From: Calditrichota bacterium
GTDB lineage: Bacteria; Zixibacteria; MSB-5A5; GN15; FEB-12
NCBI GenBank assembly: GCA_008501655.1
Contig: QQUK01000004.1
Location: 1 to 15,989, forward strand
Length of the DNA: 15,989 nt
Reading direction: 5' to 3'
In this document: positions 6,613 through 14,681 of the stretch, in pieces
Layout: every line of letters begins with the position of its first letter
Position numbering within the stretch: position 1 is the stretch's first letter
Notes under the pieces: model-generated
What the model was told of the DNA's origin: nothing
Seen by the model: only the letters and a program-made list of their open reading frames with translations
The model's database searches: none
Translations under genes and position numbers: made by a program

Positions 6613-7803
6613 TTATTTACTACTTGCTTTTAATGAATGCATATTTTCTTTACCCTGTTCGATAGCAAGTTCAAGGATTTTTCTGGCAAGTGCAGTCCGG
6701 GATTTATCCGTTCTATGCTCATAGATAAATTCCTGACCTTTTTTAATTGTGTTGTTGAAATATTCTTTAGCACCATCATAATCACCGACCCTGCGGGAAA
6801 GTTCAGCTATCAGATATGAAGCCTGAATTGTCTGATTTCCCGGTGTGATTTCACGATCTCCGGCAAAAGCTTCTTTGTAATAATGAATAGCTTTGACAAG
6901 TGCTTCTTTCTCACTTGTGACAATAGCATCATTTTTTGCTTTATGATTTAAAAGAAACTCACCAATCGAATGAAAATCACCAAATCCATAATCCGATCCG
7001 GCAAACTCACCACCGACTATAGCAGATTTGTATTCTGCAAATAACCGTTTAAATTCACCAAGTTTTGTTTCTGTTTCTTCAAATATCTTTTCAAGGTCCT
7101 GAATTCGATTGGCAAAATTATCTTTATGGGAACATATTACAGACTGAATTTCAGTCGGGTGATCTGCAGACTCAAAATGAGCATACAGGTTTTTAACAAA
7201 CTTCACCCAGATCTCTTTTTCCTGTACAGCACCGGATTGAACAGAAACAAACGAATTATCCAATTCAGAGAACATACCCTGGAGATACTGCTGATTAGGA
7301 TTTTCTTCTTCACCAAGGTTTCTGAACAACCAGGCGATACGAAGATAAAATCTGCCTAAATCAAGATTAAGTACCCGGTCAGCCAAAAGCTCATCAAAAA
7401 TTGCAAGATGTATCTTTAAAATAGCTGATTCATTCGGATATGCGTTTACATTGATTGTCTCTCCAAACGCTCTGATGACAGAGTCCGATTGAGCTAAAAG
7501 GTCGAGGTGTTTTTCTTTTACCGGTTTCAAACGATAAGAACGGAAATTATTATCAGTTTTCCATTCTTTGAATTTTGCATTAAATTCCCGGGTATAAAAA
7601 CAATTTGTACACACCGCCGTGAAATAGACAAGCGGATTGTAACTTTGATATCGTTGGTACTTCCATTTGATTTCTTTAGGACAAAAGTCTGTATCACGAC
7701 CGTTTTCTAAATAGGAACCGACTTTGATCGTTTCAAATTCATTTACGGTTTTACAAATAGGACATTCAACCTTCGTGTGAAAAAACGGTGATTCAGTTGA
7801 CAT
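6613..7803 (-). CDS. DUF2225 family protein with zinc ribbon and TPR-like C-terminus
   Basis: The 396-residue product begins with a zinc-ribbon-like region: CPIC (14-17), a lone C41 and CTNC (65-68), spaced to bind one metal. The middle shows the DUF2225 pattern (FRNLGEEENPN and similar). The C-terminal half is helical and TPR-like (about 290-385, with KAIHYYKEAFAGDREITPGNQ and YDGAKEYFNNTIKKGQ). It is cytoplasmic. DUF2225 has no established function; copies occur in several motile phyla. Here it lies between an SwrB-like gene and three PilZ genes, so a scaffold role in motility signalling is possible. A GGAG ribosome site lies 8 nt before the ATG. Confidence 0.82.
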   Translation of the reverse strand: MSTESPFFHTKVECPICKTVNEFETIKVGSYLENGRDTDFCPKEIKWKYQRYQSYNPLVYFTAVCTNCFYTREFNAKFKEWKTDNNFRSYRLKPVKEKHLDLLAQSDSVIRAFGETINVNAYPNESAILKIHLAIFDELLADRVLNLDLGRFYLRIAWLFRNLGEEENPNQQYLQGMFSELDNSFVSVQSGAVQEKEIWVKFVKNLYAHFESADHPTEIQSVICSHKDNFANRIQDLEKIFEETETKLGEFKRLFAEYKSAIVGGEFAGSDYGFGDFHSIGEFLLNHKAKNDAIVTSEKEALVKAIHYYKEAFAGDREITPGNQTIQASYLIAELSRRVGDYDGAKEYFNNTIKKGQEFIYEHRTDKSRTALARKILELAIEQGKENMHSLKASSK

Positions 7804-7824
7804 ACTTTAACTCCATATGTTTAG

Positions 7825-8238
7825 CTACTTATTATTCAAACTTAATAGTGCAAGCTCCGCATCAGAAACAGGAAGAATGCGTTTTATATTTTCTGTTGTA
7901 CTCCCGGCATCGAGCATCTTCCGTGCAAGCTGAATAACTTCCTTGCGGGAAATCTTCTGTGGAACTGATTCTTTTTTTGCATGAGAAACCTGTTCGATTT
8001 CGTGATCAGAACTGCCCAGTTGTATAAATTTTACATTACTGACATTCTGTTTCTGAACAGGAGGAATTGTCTGTTTTGCCTCTGACAGTTTTGTATGAGC
8101 TCCTTCTATAACTTCCTGTTGTATAGGAGCTTTCTTTTTAGAAAAAAGGGCATAAAATACCATACCGATAAGAGCCGCCGTCAGAAAACCGGCTCCGTTT
8201 ATTGCCATATCCATTAAAAATTCCTGTGAAAAATCCAT
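7825..8238 (-). CDS. membrane-anchored SwrB/DUF2802-like protein
   Basis: From the ATG at 8238 this is a 137-residue protein. One N-terminal membrane helix (about 13-32) ends in a basic stop (SKKK). A variable, probably disordered linker (35-95) follows. A C-terminal helix-turn-helix-like element (98-133, KEVIQLARKMLDAGSTTENI then LPVSDAELALL) completes it. This is the layout of DUF2802 and of SwrB/DUF6115 proteins, which lie near the flagellar sigma factor gene; Bacillus SwrB promotes maturation of the FliP export gate. The position just after fliA supports an analogous role. A GTG at 8244 is in frame, but AAGGA (8248-8252) is only 3 nt from it and an ideal 9 nt from the ATG. Confidence 0.72.
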   Translation of the reverse strand: MDFSQEFLMDMAINGAGFLTAALIGMVFYALFSKKKAPIQQEVIEGAHTKLSEAKQTIPPVQKQNVSNVKFIQLGSSDHEIEQVSHAKKESVPQKISRKEVIQLARKMLDAGSTTENIKRILPVSDAELALLSLNNK

Positions 8239-8256
8239 TTTCACTTATCCTTATGT

Positions 8257-8616
8257 TTACGCTTTAATATCTATATGATCCAATGCAGAATCGTCATCAG
8301 TTTCTTCATCCTGTGTCTGCTTGGTCTCATTGTTTATCTCTTTCTTACCGTCGTTTTCTTTCTCAGCAGCAGATACAAATACATCTTGAGGTGTCTCTTG
8401 TTGCTGCTCTTCATCAGCTGTCTCATTTTCTTCAGAATCACTGTGCGAGACGAACTGATCTTTTTCTTCTTTTTTCAGTTTCTCTTTCATCTTCTCTTTG
8501 AGAGCGTCGGAGAATCCGTTTTTTTTCTTGTCTTTACTGGAGCGGTCAGTTGCCTGTACGATGTCGCTGCGTTCAAACCGCGATAACGACTCAACCGAAT
8601 TGTTAAGATCGTCCAT
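8257..8616 (-). CDS. small, highly charged, probably disordered protein downstream of fliA
   Basis: I do not recognise this 119-residue protein. A short N-terminal part (1-25) is followed by a lysine-rich amphipathic stretch (about 29-53, KKKNGFSDALKEKMKEKLKK). A long acidic, glutamine-rich low-complexity region (54-110) leads to a conserved-looking tail, ALDHIDIKA. There is no membrane segment, signal peptide or cysteine. A strong AAAGGAGC ribosome site makes translation very likely. It lies between fliA and the SwrB-like gene. Its size and predicted disorder recall the anti-sigma factor FlgM, but I see no FlgM sigma-binding motif, so this is only a possibility. The plus-strand ORFs here are shadows of its biased composition. 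Confidence 0.7.
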   Translation of the reverse strand: MDDLNNSVESLSRFERSDIVQATDRSSKDKKKNGFSDALKEKMKEKLKKEEKDQFVSHSDSEENETADEEQQQETPQDVFVSAAEKENDGKKEINNETKQTQDEETDDDSALDHIDIKA

Positions 8617-8641
8617 CTGAAAGCTCCTTTATTTCATTTCA

Positions 8642-9514
8642 TTAACCGGTCAAAGCAAATTTTTCTCTGACCATTGAACGAAGTTTCATCACTGCCCGGG
8701 TATGAATCTGCGATACGCGGGATTCAGAGATTGTCATTACTTCACCGATCTCTTTAAGTGTCAATTCTTCGTAGTAATACAATGCAATCACCAGCTTTTC
8801 CTGCTTGGTCAAATGATTGATTGCAACACTCAAAAATGATTTCAACTCATCCTTTTCAATATTTCCAAGGACCGATATTGTATCACGGTCGATGATTGTC
8901 TCAATTCTTGGTACCTGGCGGTTATCATCCTCTCTGTAAATTACTTCATCCAGAGACAACATATGAGTGCCCGAAACATCATTTAATGCGGCATGCAGTT
9001 CCTTCATTGAAAGTTCCATATGCTTGGCAAGTTCATGCTTTTCCGGTTCTCGACCTAATACGTTCTCCAATGCATTATAAGCACGTTCTATTTCTCGTGA
9101 CTTGGCACGGGTCGAACGAGGTACCCAGTCGAGCGAGCGAAGTTCATCTAAAATCGCTCCGCGGATACGCGGTACTGCATAAGTTTCAAACTTTACACCA
9201 CGTTCCGGATCATAATTTTTAAAAGCCTCGGTCAATCCGATAACACCGGTTGAAATCAAATCAGATAACTCAACCGAACGAGGAAATCCCATTGCCATAC
9301 GTGTTGCGACATTGCGAACAAGCGGAACATATTTGCTTAACAGCTCACGGCGTAATTCAGGAGTTTTGTATTTCTGATACCGTGACCATTCACGTTGAGA
9401 TACATCCCATTTCTTTACACGTTTGGGCTTGTCAGCAGTCGTGCTGCTGTCAATAACAACAGATTTTTTTGTTGTCTTAGCTTTTTTCATCTTCTCGTTT
9501 ACTGTGCTAACCAT
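8642..9514 (-). CDS. fliA: flagellar sigma factor sigma-28 (FliA/SigD family)
   Basis: The 290-residue product is a sigma-70 family factor of the FliA group. Region 2 (about 84-136) includes DLISTGVIGLTEAFKNYDP and the FETYAVPRIRGAILDELRSLDWVPRS segment diagnostic of FliA. Region 3 is at about 137-190 and region 4, with its helix-turn-helix (LTLKEIGEVMTISESRVSQI), at about 251-270. It directs RNA polymerase to late flagellar and chemotaxis promoters. An unusual basic N-terminal extension of about 35 residues (KMKKAKTTKK, KPKRVKK) precedes the usual start of the family. It follows flhG by 7 bp. A candidate sigma-28 site inside the end of flhG could give autoregulation. No flgM is recognisable in the window. 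Confidence 0.95.
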   Translation of the reverse strand: MVSTVNEKMKKAKTTKKSVVIDSSTTADKPKRVKKWDVSQREWSRYQKYKTPELRRELLSKYVPLVRNVATRMAMGFPRSVELSDLISTGVIGLTEAFKNYDPERGVKFETYAVPRIRGAILDELRSLDWVPRSTRAKSREIERAYNALENVLGREPEKHELAKHMELSMKELHAALNDVSGTHMLSLDEVIYREDDNRQVPRIETIIDRDTISVLGNIEKDELKSFLSVAINHLTKQEKLVIALYYYEELTLKEIGEVMTISESRVSQIHTRAVMKLRSMVREKFALTG

Positions 9515-9521
9515 AAGAATG

Positions 9522-10388
9522 CTATCCCTTTATATCGGCAAATGCCGGGGTTTTATTTATTTTCTCACCTTGATTAATTTCTGCCAAAGCAGAAATTCTA
9601 CCTGATTTCACCCCGGTTAACTTCCGGGCTATTACCCTAAGTTCTTTAACCGCAGGAGAATCTGGATGTTTTTTTATAATAGAAGTCTGAGAAGCAACTG
9701 CTTCTTTAAACTGATTATTTTCTGTGACAAACCCCGCATATGTCGGGATATCTTCAATAAACCGTTCAGCCAGCGCACAAATCTTCGAAACGATATATTC
9801 CGCTTCATCGGAATCTTTTGCACGGTTGACTAAAAGTCTGAAATCAAGTTTTGCATCAACTTCATGCAAATATTTAAACAAACCGTAACTGTCTGAAATC
9901 GAAGTCAGCTCAGGAACCAGAACCGACAGAACGATATCCGAAGCATAAGCAAGCACCGAAGTCGTTTTATTCAACCCCGAAGGATGATCACAAATGATGA
10001 CATCATAATTTGATGCTTCTTCCCTCAACCGGGATGTAAACTCTGCAAGTCTGGTTACCTCAGCCTGGTCAAACAGTCCATAACAATTGTAAGCCGGAAG
10101 CAGATCGAGATTATCATCTACGTGATATATAGCTTCACCTAACGACAAAGACCCATTTTCAAATTGAGTAATTCCGTATGATGCCTGAATATTCGCCAGG
10201 ATATGCTGATTGCCGAAATTGTAATCAAGGTCGACAATAAGAACTTTATTTCCCAGACTTGAAATCTGATCAGCAAGGTTACTGGTAAGTACCGATTTAC
10301 CGACACCACCCTTACCGGAAAGAACCGATATCAGTCTACATGCTGATGCTGAATGCATACGATTATTCTTCAGTTCAAGTTTACGCAT
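9522..10388 (-). CDS. flhG: FlhG (FleN/YlxH) MinD-type ATPase controlling flagellar number
   Basis: The 288-residue product is a MinD/ParA-type ATPase. It has the deviant Walker A motif SGKGGVGKS (24-32, with the signature lysine K26), the following LIVDLDYNFGN segment, and switch II DHPSG, which parallels DSPAG of MinD. It is soluble and probably cycles on the membrane with FlhF to limit flagellar number and place. Only about 17 residues precede the first strand, and I do not see the N-terminal DQAxxLR motif that in Bacillus-type FlhG stimulates FlhF GTPase. The C-terminus (about 270-288) lacks a clear amphipathic membrane-targeting helix. The gene overlaps the end of flhF by 8 bp and has an excellent GGAGG ribosome site. 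Confidence 0.92.
   Translation of the reverse strand: MRKLELKNNRMHSASACRLISVLSGKGGVGKSVLTSNLADQISSLGNKVLIVDLDYNFGNQHILANIQASYGITQFENGSLSLGEAIYHVDDNLDLLPAYNCYGLFDQAEVTRLAEFTSRLREEASNYDVIICDHPSGLNKTTSVLAYASDIVLSVLVPELTSISDSYGLFKYLHEVDAKLDFRLLVNRAKDSDEAEYIVSKICALAERFIEDIPTYAGFVTENNQFKEAVASQTSIIKKHPDSPAVKELRVIARKLTGVKSGRISALAEINQGEKINKTPAFADIKG
9532..9559 (-). promoter_or_regulatory. possible sigma-28 autoregulatory promoter upstream of fliA
   Basis: Within the last codons of flhG the minus strand reads TAAATAAA (9552-9559), 12 nt, then GCCGATAT (9532-9539). The -10 element is 7 of 8 to the sigma-28 consensus GCCGATAA and the -35 starts with TAAA, but the spacer is one base longer than usual. 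The -10 end lies 17 bp before the fliA ATG, so the leader would be very short. A small stem-loop CGGCA-AA-TGCCG (9536-9547) overlaps it. The site is coding, so it may be chance. Confidence 0.25.
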
Positions 10389-11541
10389 CGGTTTCCTCCG
10401 TCTGCATAATCGAACGGGCTATCTTGGCCGGGTCCGGAGTATGAAGTTCCCCAACCCCGCCTTGATTACCGGTTAAATAGACTATCTGTATACCGAGTTG
10501 ATAAACAGCGGTAATCATCGAACCAAGACACTTACTTAAATCAAGTTTGGTTATGACTAAATGAGTCGCACCAAGCTCTTTTAACTGCGTTATAGTTTGT
10601 TTTATATCACTGGAACGTTCAGTCGCCGAAACTACCGCTATCCTATAGGTTGTCTCAATTGCATCAAGACGGTCTTTCAAAGGAGTTAAATCAGCTTTGA
10701 TATCCGGTAACGCTACCGTATCTATTAAACTGACCGATGATTCATCAATTGTTGTTTCATCAAAAGCTGTTCTGGTATCAGCATACGAAGCACCCAATAT
10801 CTCTGCATACGCTGCAGTTTCATCAGTCGCTCCCATCTTGACATCATCCAGAGAAATCAGATTGACTTTTTTCTTTTCATGAACAACAAGCTGAGTAGCC
10901 ATTTTACCCATTACCGAAGACTTCCCGGCACCGGCTGAACCGATAAAAGCAACCCGGTCACCGATATTCAATTTAAAATCAGGACTCATAACAGGACTAA
11001 TCGTTGCAACTAATCTCTGCTCTGCATACCGTTTAACATCTTCCGTATTTTTATATTCTTCCAAAAGCTCCGCTAAAAACTCAAGAGCAAAATCTGTATC
11101 GACATCATGCTGCCTGAACCGTTCATCAACAAATTCAAATGGTGCAAATCTCGGAACCACAGTATCAACATCTTTGAGAAGAATCTGGCTCAATTTGGCA
11201 TCGAGATTTTTAAAACGTGATTCCCAATCGATAGAAATCTCAGGAGGTTTCCCAACCACCGGAGTTTCCTTCTTTTCTTCTTCATAAACGACAGATGCTT
11301 CTTCAGCAACTTCTGTCATTACAGCAGTTGGTGCTGATTTCTCTGAATTCGAATCCGGGAATATCATATTTGTCTGAGCTACAGTCGGATTCTCAAGACA
11401 GGCAGTAACTTCAAACAATGCTCTGCCCCCGCCGCTTTCAACCTGCATAGTTTTTAAAACGACTGCATCGCCACCCATCTCTTCACGGACCCGCTTGAGC
11501 GCCGCTGCTGATGTATCAGCGCGAAATGTTTTAATTATCAT
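10381..11541 (-). CDS. flhF: FlhF, SRP-type GTPase for flagellar placement (eroded GTPase motifs)
   Basis: The 386-residue product has the FlhF N-terminal domain (1-48, MIIKTFRADTSAAALKRV), a variable linker (50-135), and the NG domain of SRP GTPases (about 140-380). The P-loop GSAGAGKS (201-208) and the TKLD motif (331-334) are intact. The usual DTYR is DDVK (232-235) and the usual DTAG is DTVA (274-277), so two catalytic motifs deviate. FlhF normally dimerises with GTP at the pole and recruits the first flagellar parts. The start overlaps the flhA end by 11 bp, with GAGG 7 nt upstream. The family is sure from sequence and position; normal GTP hydrolysis is doubtful. Confidence 0.92.
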   Translation of the reverse strand: MIIKTFRADTSAAALKRVREEMGGDAVVLKTMQVESGGGRALFEVTACLENPTVAQTNMIFPDSNSEKSAPTAVMTEVAEEASVVYEEEKKETPVVGKPPEISIDWESRFKNLDAKLSQILLKDVDTVVPRFAPFEFVDERFRQHDVDTDFALEFLAELLEEYKNTEDVKRYAEQRLVATISPVMSPDFKLNIGDRVAFIGSAGAGKSSVMGKMATQLVVHEKKKVNLISLDDVKMGATDETAAYAEILGASYADTRTAFDETTIDESSVSLIDTVALPDIKADLTPLKDRLDAIETTYRIAVVSATERSSDIKQTITQLKELGATHLVITKLDLSKCLGSMITAVYQLGIQIVYLTGNQGGVGELHTPDPAKIARSIMQTEETDA

Positions 11542-13603
11542 CTTGTAACCTCACCGTCCCGGTTGAAACAAGTTCAACATCGGGTAATATTTCATTATAG
11601 GAGACAACAGCTAACGTCGGACATGATGCTTCAACTAAACGACGTAATGCAAGGCGGATGTTCGGTGAACATATACAGATTGGTATATATCCGGCTCCCT
11701 GCATCAGCTCTGCCTGTACCTTTATTTTTTCAACTAAGAGTTCTGTCAAGGACGGATCCATCACCAGCATTAATCCCTGCTTGGTGTTCTGAACTGAATC
11801 CGATAACTGCTGTTCAATCTGCGGATCAAGCGTAAATACATTAATCCGTTCATCTCTATCCCGATACATCTCGGTAATCTGACGTTTCAGAGACATACGT
11901 ACATATTCAGCAAGGACATCCGCATCCTGAGTGGCACCGATATAATCAGAAACTGTCTCAACGATTGTTGCTAAATCACGAATCGAGATTTTCTCTTTCA
12001 GGAGTGCTACTAATACTTTTTGAAGTGTACCAAGAGAGACTATTTCCGGAATTGTCGATTCGACCAGCGCCGGATAATCTTCCCGCAACGTATCAACAAG
12101 ATTTTTAACATCCTGACGGGTAAGTACCTCACCGGCAGAATTTTTAATGACTTCAGTAATATGTGTTGCAACAACAGCAGACGGTTCAACAACCGTATAC
12201 CCTTTTGCTTCGGCTATCTCTTTGAGATTCGGAATAATCCAGACAGCCTGTAAACCAAATGCCGGATCTACTGTTTTAAAACCATCAAGTTTATCTTCAA
12301 CAAAACCCGGATTGATAGCTAACAGATGGTCAGTCATCAATTCGAACTTTGCAATTGTAATACCTTTGATTTTTACCTGATACTCATTTGCCTTCAGCTG
12401 CACATTATCTCGAATCCGAACCGATGGGATTATCATACCAAGCTCCCCGGCAAGCTGTTTCCGGATTGTCGAAATTCTATTCAGCAAATCTCCGCCCTGT
12501 TTGACATCAACAAGCGGAATCAGACCGTATCCGATTTCAAGTCCAAGAGCATCAACCTTAAGTAAATCTTCAGTCCGTTCCTGAGGTTTTGATTCCTGCT
12601 GCTCGGATTTTATTTTTTCTTCGGCTTCCTGTTCTTCCTGATTCTTAAAAGCTTCTTTTGTCATATACCCGATAGCTCCGACAACAATACCAAGCGTCAT
12701 AAATGTCAACGTCGGCATGCCCGGAAGCATTCCGAAAAGTACCAGCACAGCTGATGCGACAAAAATAGCACGCGGCTGTCTTGTTAACTGTGACATTAAA
12801 TCAGCACCCATGTTTGATTCCGATGTTGAACGGGTAACAATGATACCGGACGCAACAGAAACCAGTAATGACGGAATCTGCGTGACAAGGCCGTCACCAA
12901 TAGAAAGCAGTGAATATGTTTTCAAAGCTTCCGTTAATGACATATCATTGATAGCAAGACCGATAATAAATCCGGCTATAATATTTATAAGCGTAATTAA
13001 AATACCGGCGATAGCATCACCGCGTACAAATTTCGAAGCACCGTCCATTGCTCCGTAAAAATCTGCTTCCCTGGCAATATCCTGACGACGGGTTCTTGCT
13101 TCTTCCTCAGAAAGTATACCGGCATTCAAATCAGCATCAATTGCCATCTGTTTACCGGGCATTGCATCCAAAGTAAAACGGGCTGATACTTCTGAGATTC
13201 GTCCGGCACCCTTGGTGACAACCACAAACTGAATGATAACAAGAATTATAAAGACGATAAATCCAACGACATAATTCCCCTGCACAACAAAATTGCCAAA
13301 CGAGTTGATAACTTCACCGGCATACGCTTCACCGAGAATAAGTCGTGTTGATGCTACGTTTAATGCCAGTCGCATCAGCGTAACTACCAGAAGCATTCCC
13401 GGGAACACTGATAAATCAAGGGGACGGCTGATATACAAGGTCGTTAACAGAATGACAATCGAAAACGTAATATTAAATGCCAGCGCAAAATCCAAAAGCA
13501 TAGTCGGTATCGGAATAACCAAAACGGTTATGATTCCGATAAATCCGACAGCTAATAAAACATCAGAGCGGCTTGAAATTTTCTGTAATAACGTATCGTT
13601 CAT
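11531..13603 (-). CDS. flhA: FlhA, flagellar type III export protein
   Basis: The 690-residue product has the normal length of FlhA. The N-terminal half (about 12-316) carries the family's multiple membrane helices. Between them is the cytoplasmic FHIPEP loop with DFYGAMDGASKFVRGDA (181-197), whose charged residues are needed for proton-driven export. After an acidic linker (about 320-345) comes the large cytoplasmic domain (about 350-680) that forms a nonameric ring and docks export chaperones with their substrates. FlhA is the core of the export gate in the MS ring. Its ATG is 1 bp after the flhB stop, so translation is probably coupled. Nothing looks truncated. Confidence 0.97.
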   Translation of the reverse strand: MNDTLLQKISSRSDVLLAVGFIGIITVLVIPIPTMLLDFALAFNITFSIVILLTTLYISRPLDLSVFPGMLLVVTLMRLALNVASTRLILGEAYAGEVINSFGNFVVQGNYVVGFIVFIILVIIQFVVVTKGAGRISEVSARFTLDAMPGKQMAIDADLNAGILSEEEARTRRQDIAREADFYGAMDGASKFVRGDAIAGILITLINIIAGFIIGLAINDMSLTEALKTYSLLSIGDGLVTQIPSLLVSVASGIIVTRSTSESNMGADLMSQLTRQPRAIFVASAVLVLFGMLPGMPTLTFMTLGIVVGAIGYMTKEAFKNQEEQEAEEKIKSEQQESKPQERTEDLLKVDALGLEIGYGLIPLVDVKQGGDLLNRISTIRKQLAGELGMIIPSVRIRDNVQLKANEYQVKIKGITIAKFELMTDHLLAINPGFVEDKLDGFKTVDPAFGLQAVWIIPNLKEIAEAKGYTVVEPSAVVATHITEVIKNSAGEVLTRQDVKNLVDTLREDYPALVESTIPEIVSLGTLQKVLVALLKEKISIRDLATIVETVSDYIGATQDADVLAEYVRMSLKRQITEMYRDRDERINVFTLDPQIEQQLSDSVQNTKQGLMLVMDPSLTELLVEKIKVQAELMQGAGYIPICICSPNIRLALRRLVEASCPTLAVVSYNEILPDVELVSTGTVRLQDDN

Positions 13604-13604
13604 T

Positions 13605-14678
13605 CTAATTTACTTTCTTACCATTTATTCTGTAGACATAAGCAAGGACTTCGGCGACAGCTTTAAATAATTTCGCAGGAACGATATCACCGATATCGCA
13701 CATTTTGAACAATGCACGGGCAAGCGGTTTATCTTCGTAACAGGGGATATTATTTTCTTTGGCAATCGCTTTGATCTTCTGGGCAATCTTTCGTTCACCT
13801 TTAGCAAGTACATACGGAGCATCAAACTCATCCGGGTTATACTTTAAGGCAACTGCAAGATGTGTCGGGTTGGTTATGACAACATCAGCTTCTTTAACAG
13901 CTCCCATCATACGGCCGCGCGACATTTCACGCTGAACCTGACGGATACGTGCTTTTAACTGCGGTGAACCTTCAGTATCTTTATATTCATCTTTGAGGTC
14001 CTGTTTGGACATCTTAATAGATTTTTCAAATTCATATTTCTGGTAAACGTAATCGAGAACTGCAATAATAAATATCACCGCACCCATCTTAAGAGAAAGC
14101 GACAGGGTGATTTTTCCGAGAATAATCGCAAACTGTTCAATCGACATATCAGGAAGTAAAAAGAAAGAATCAAATTCACCGCGGATTGCGTAGTAAGCGA
14201 CAATTCCGATTACTGTAAGCTTGATTGTATCTTTGATTAACTTCACAAGTGATTTCATCGAAACTATATTCTTTGCACCTTTGATAAGGTCAAGTTTTTC
14301 AAGTTTCGGTTCAATCGATTTCGGAGTGATTTTAAATCCGACTTGAGCAACATTAACGGCAATCGCGATAATCATGAGCACTCCAAACAACGGACCTAAA
14401 ATCATAAAAAATTTCATCATCGAATCACCGAATATCTTAACAAAGGTCGGATCTTCGGCAGCTATTGTCGGGGCATGGGACATTGTGTATCTCATAAGTG
14501 CCATAGTATGTTCAGCGATAAACGGTCCCATCATAAATAGTGTGACAAAACCTAATCCAAGTACCGCCGCTGCATTCAGCTCAACCGACTTGGCAACCTT
14601 TCCTTCTTCTCTCGCTTTGCGGCGTCTTCGGGGCGACGCCTGTTCAGTTCTCTCTTGGTATCCCTGTTCTTCAGCCAT
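13605..14678 (-). CDS. flhB: FlhB, flagellar export switch protein
   Basis: The 357-residue product has a basic N-terminus (PRRRRKAREEGKVAKS), four membrane segments (about 33-57, 88-112, 150-168 and 180-211) and a cytoplasmic autoprotease domain. The NPTH cleavage motif is at N270-P271-T272-H273, within the family's VVITNPTHLAVAL. Self-cleavage between N and P switches export from rod-hook to filament substrates. The C-terminal tail is short. It starts 3 bp after the fliR stop. Membrane topology and motif are textbook, so there is no doubt about identity. Confidence 0.97.
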   Translation of the reverse strand: MAEEQGYQERTEQASPRRRRKAREEGKVAKSVELNAAAVLGLGFVTLFMMGPFIAEHTMALMRYTMSHAPTIAAEDPTFVKIFGDSMMKFFMILGPLFGVLMIIAIAVNVAQVGFKITPKSIEPKLEKLDLIKGAKNIVSMKSLVKLIKDTIKLTVIGIVAYYAIRGEFDSFFLLPDMSIEQFAIILGKITLSLSLKMGAVIFIIAVLDYVYQKYEFEKSIKMSKQDLKDEYKDTEGSPQLKARIRQVQREMSRGRMMGAVKEADVVITNPTHLAVALKYNPDEFDAPYVLAKGERKIAQKIKAIAKENNIPCYEDKPLARALFKMCDIGDIVPAKLFKAVAEVLAYVYRINGKKVN

Positions 14679-14681
14679 CTG

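Noticed and set aside
8275..8586. Plus-strand ORFs encoding hydrophobic, phenylalanine- and leucine-rich proteins opposite the charged protein
   Set aside because: They are antisense images of lysine- and glutamate-rich codons. They lack ribosome sites, whereas the minus-strand gene has a strong one and sits in the operon.
9522..10388. Switch II motif DHPSG of FlhG as a catalytic defect
   Set aside because: It differs from DTGAG but closely resembles DSPAG of MinD and keeps the key aspartate, so the ATPase is probably functional.
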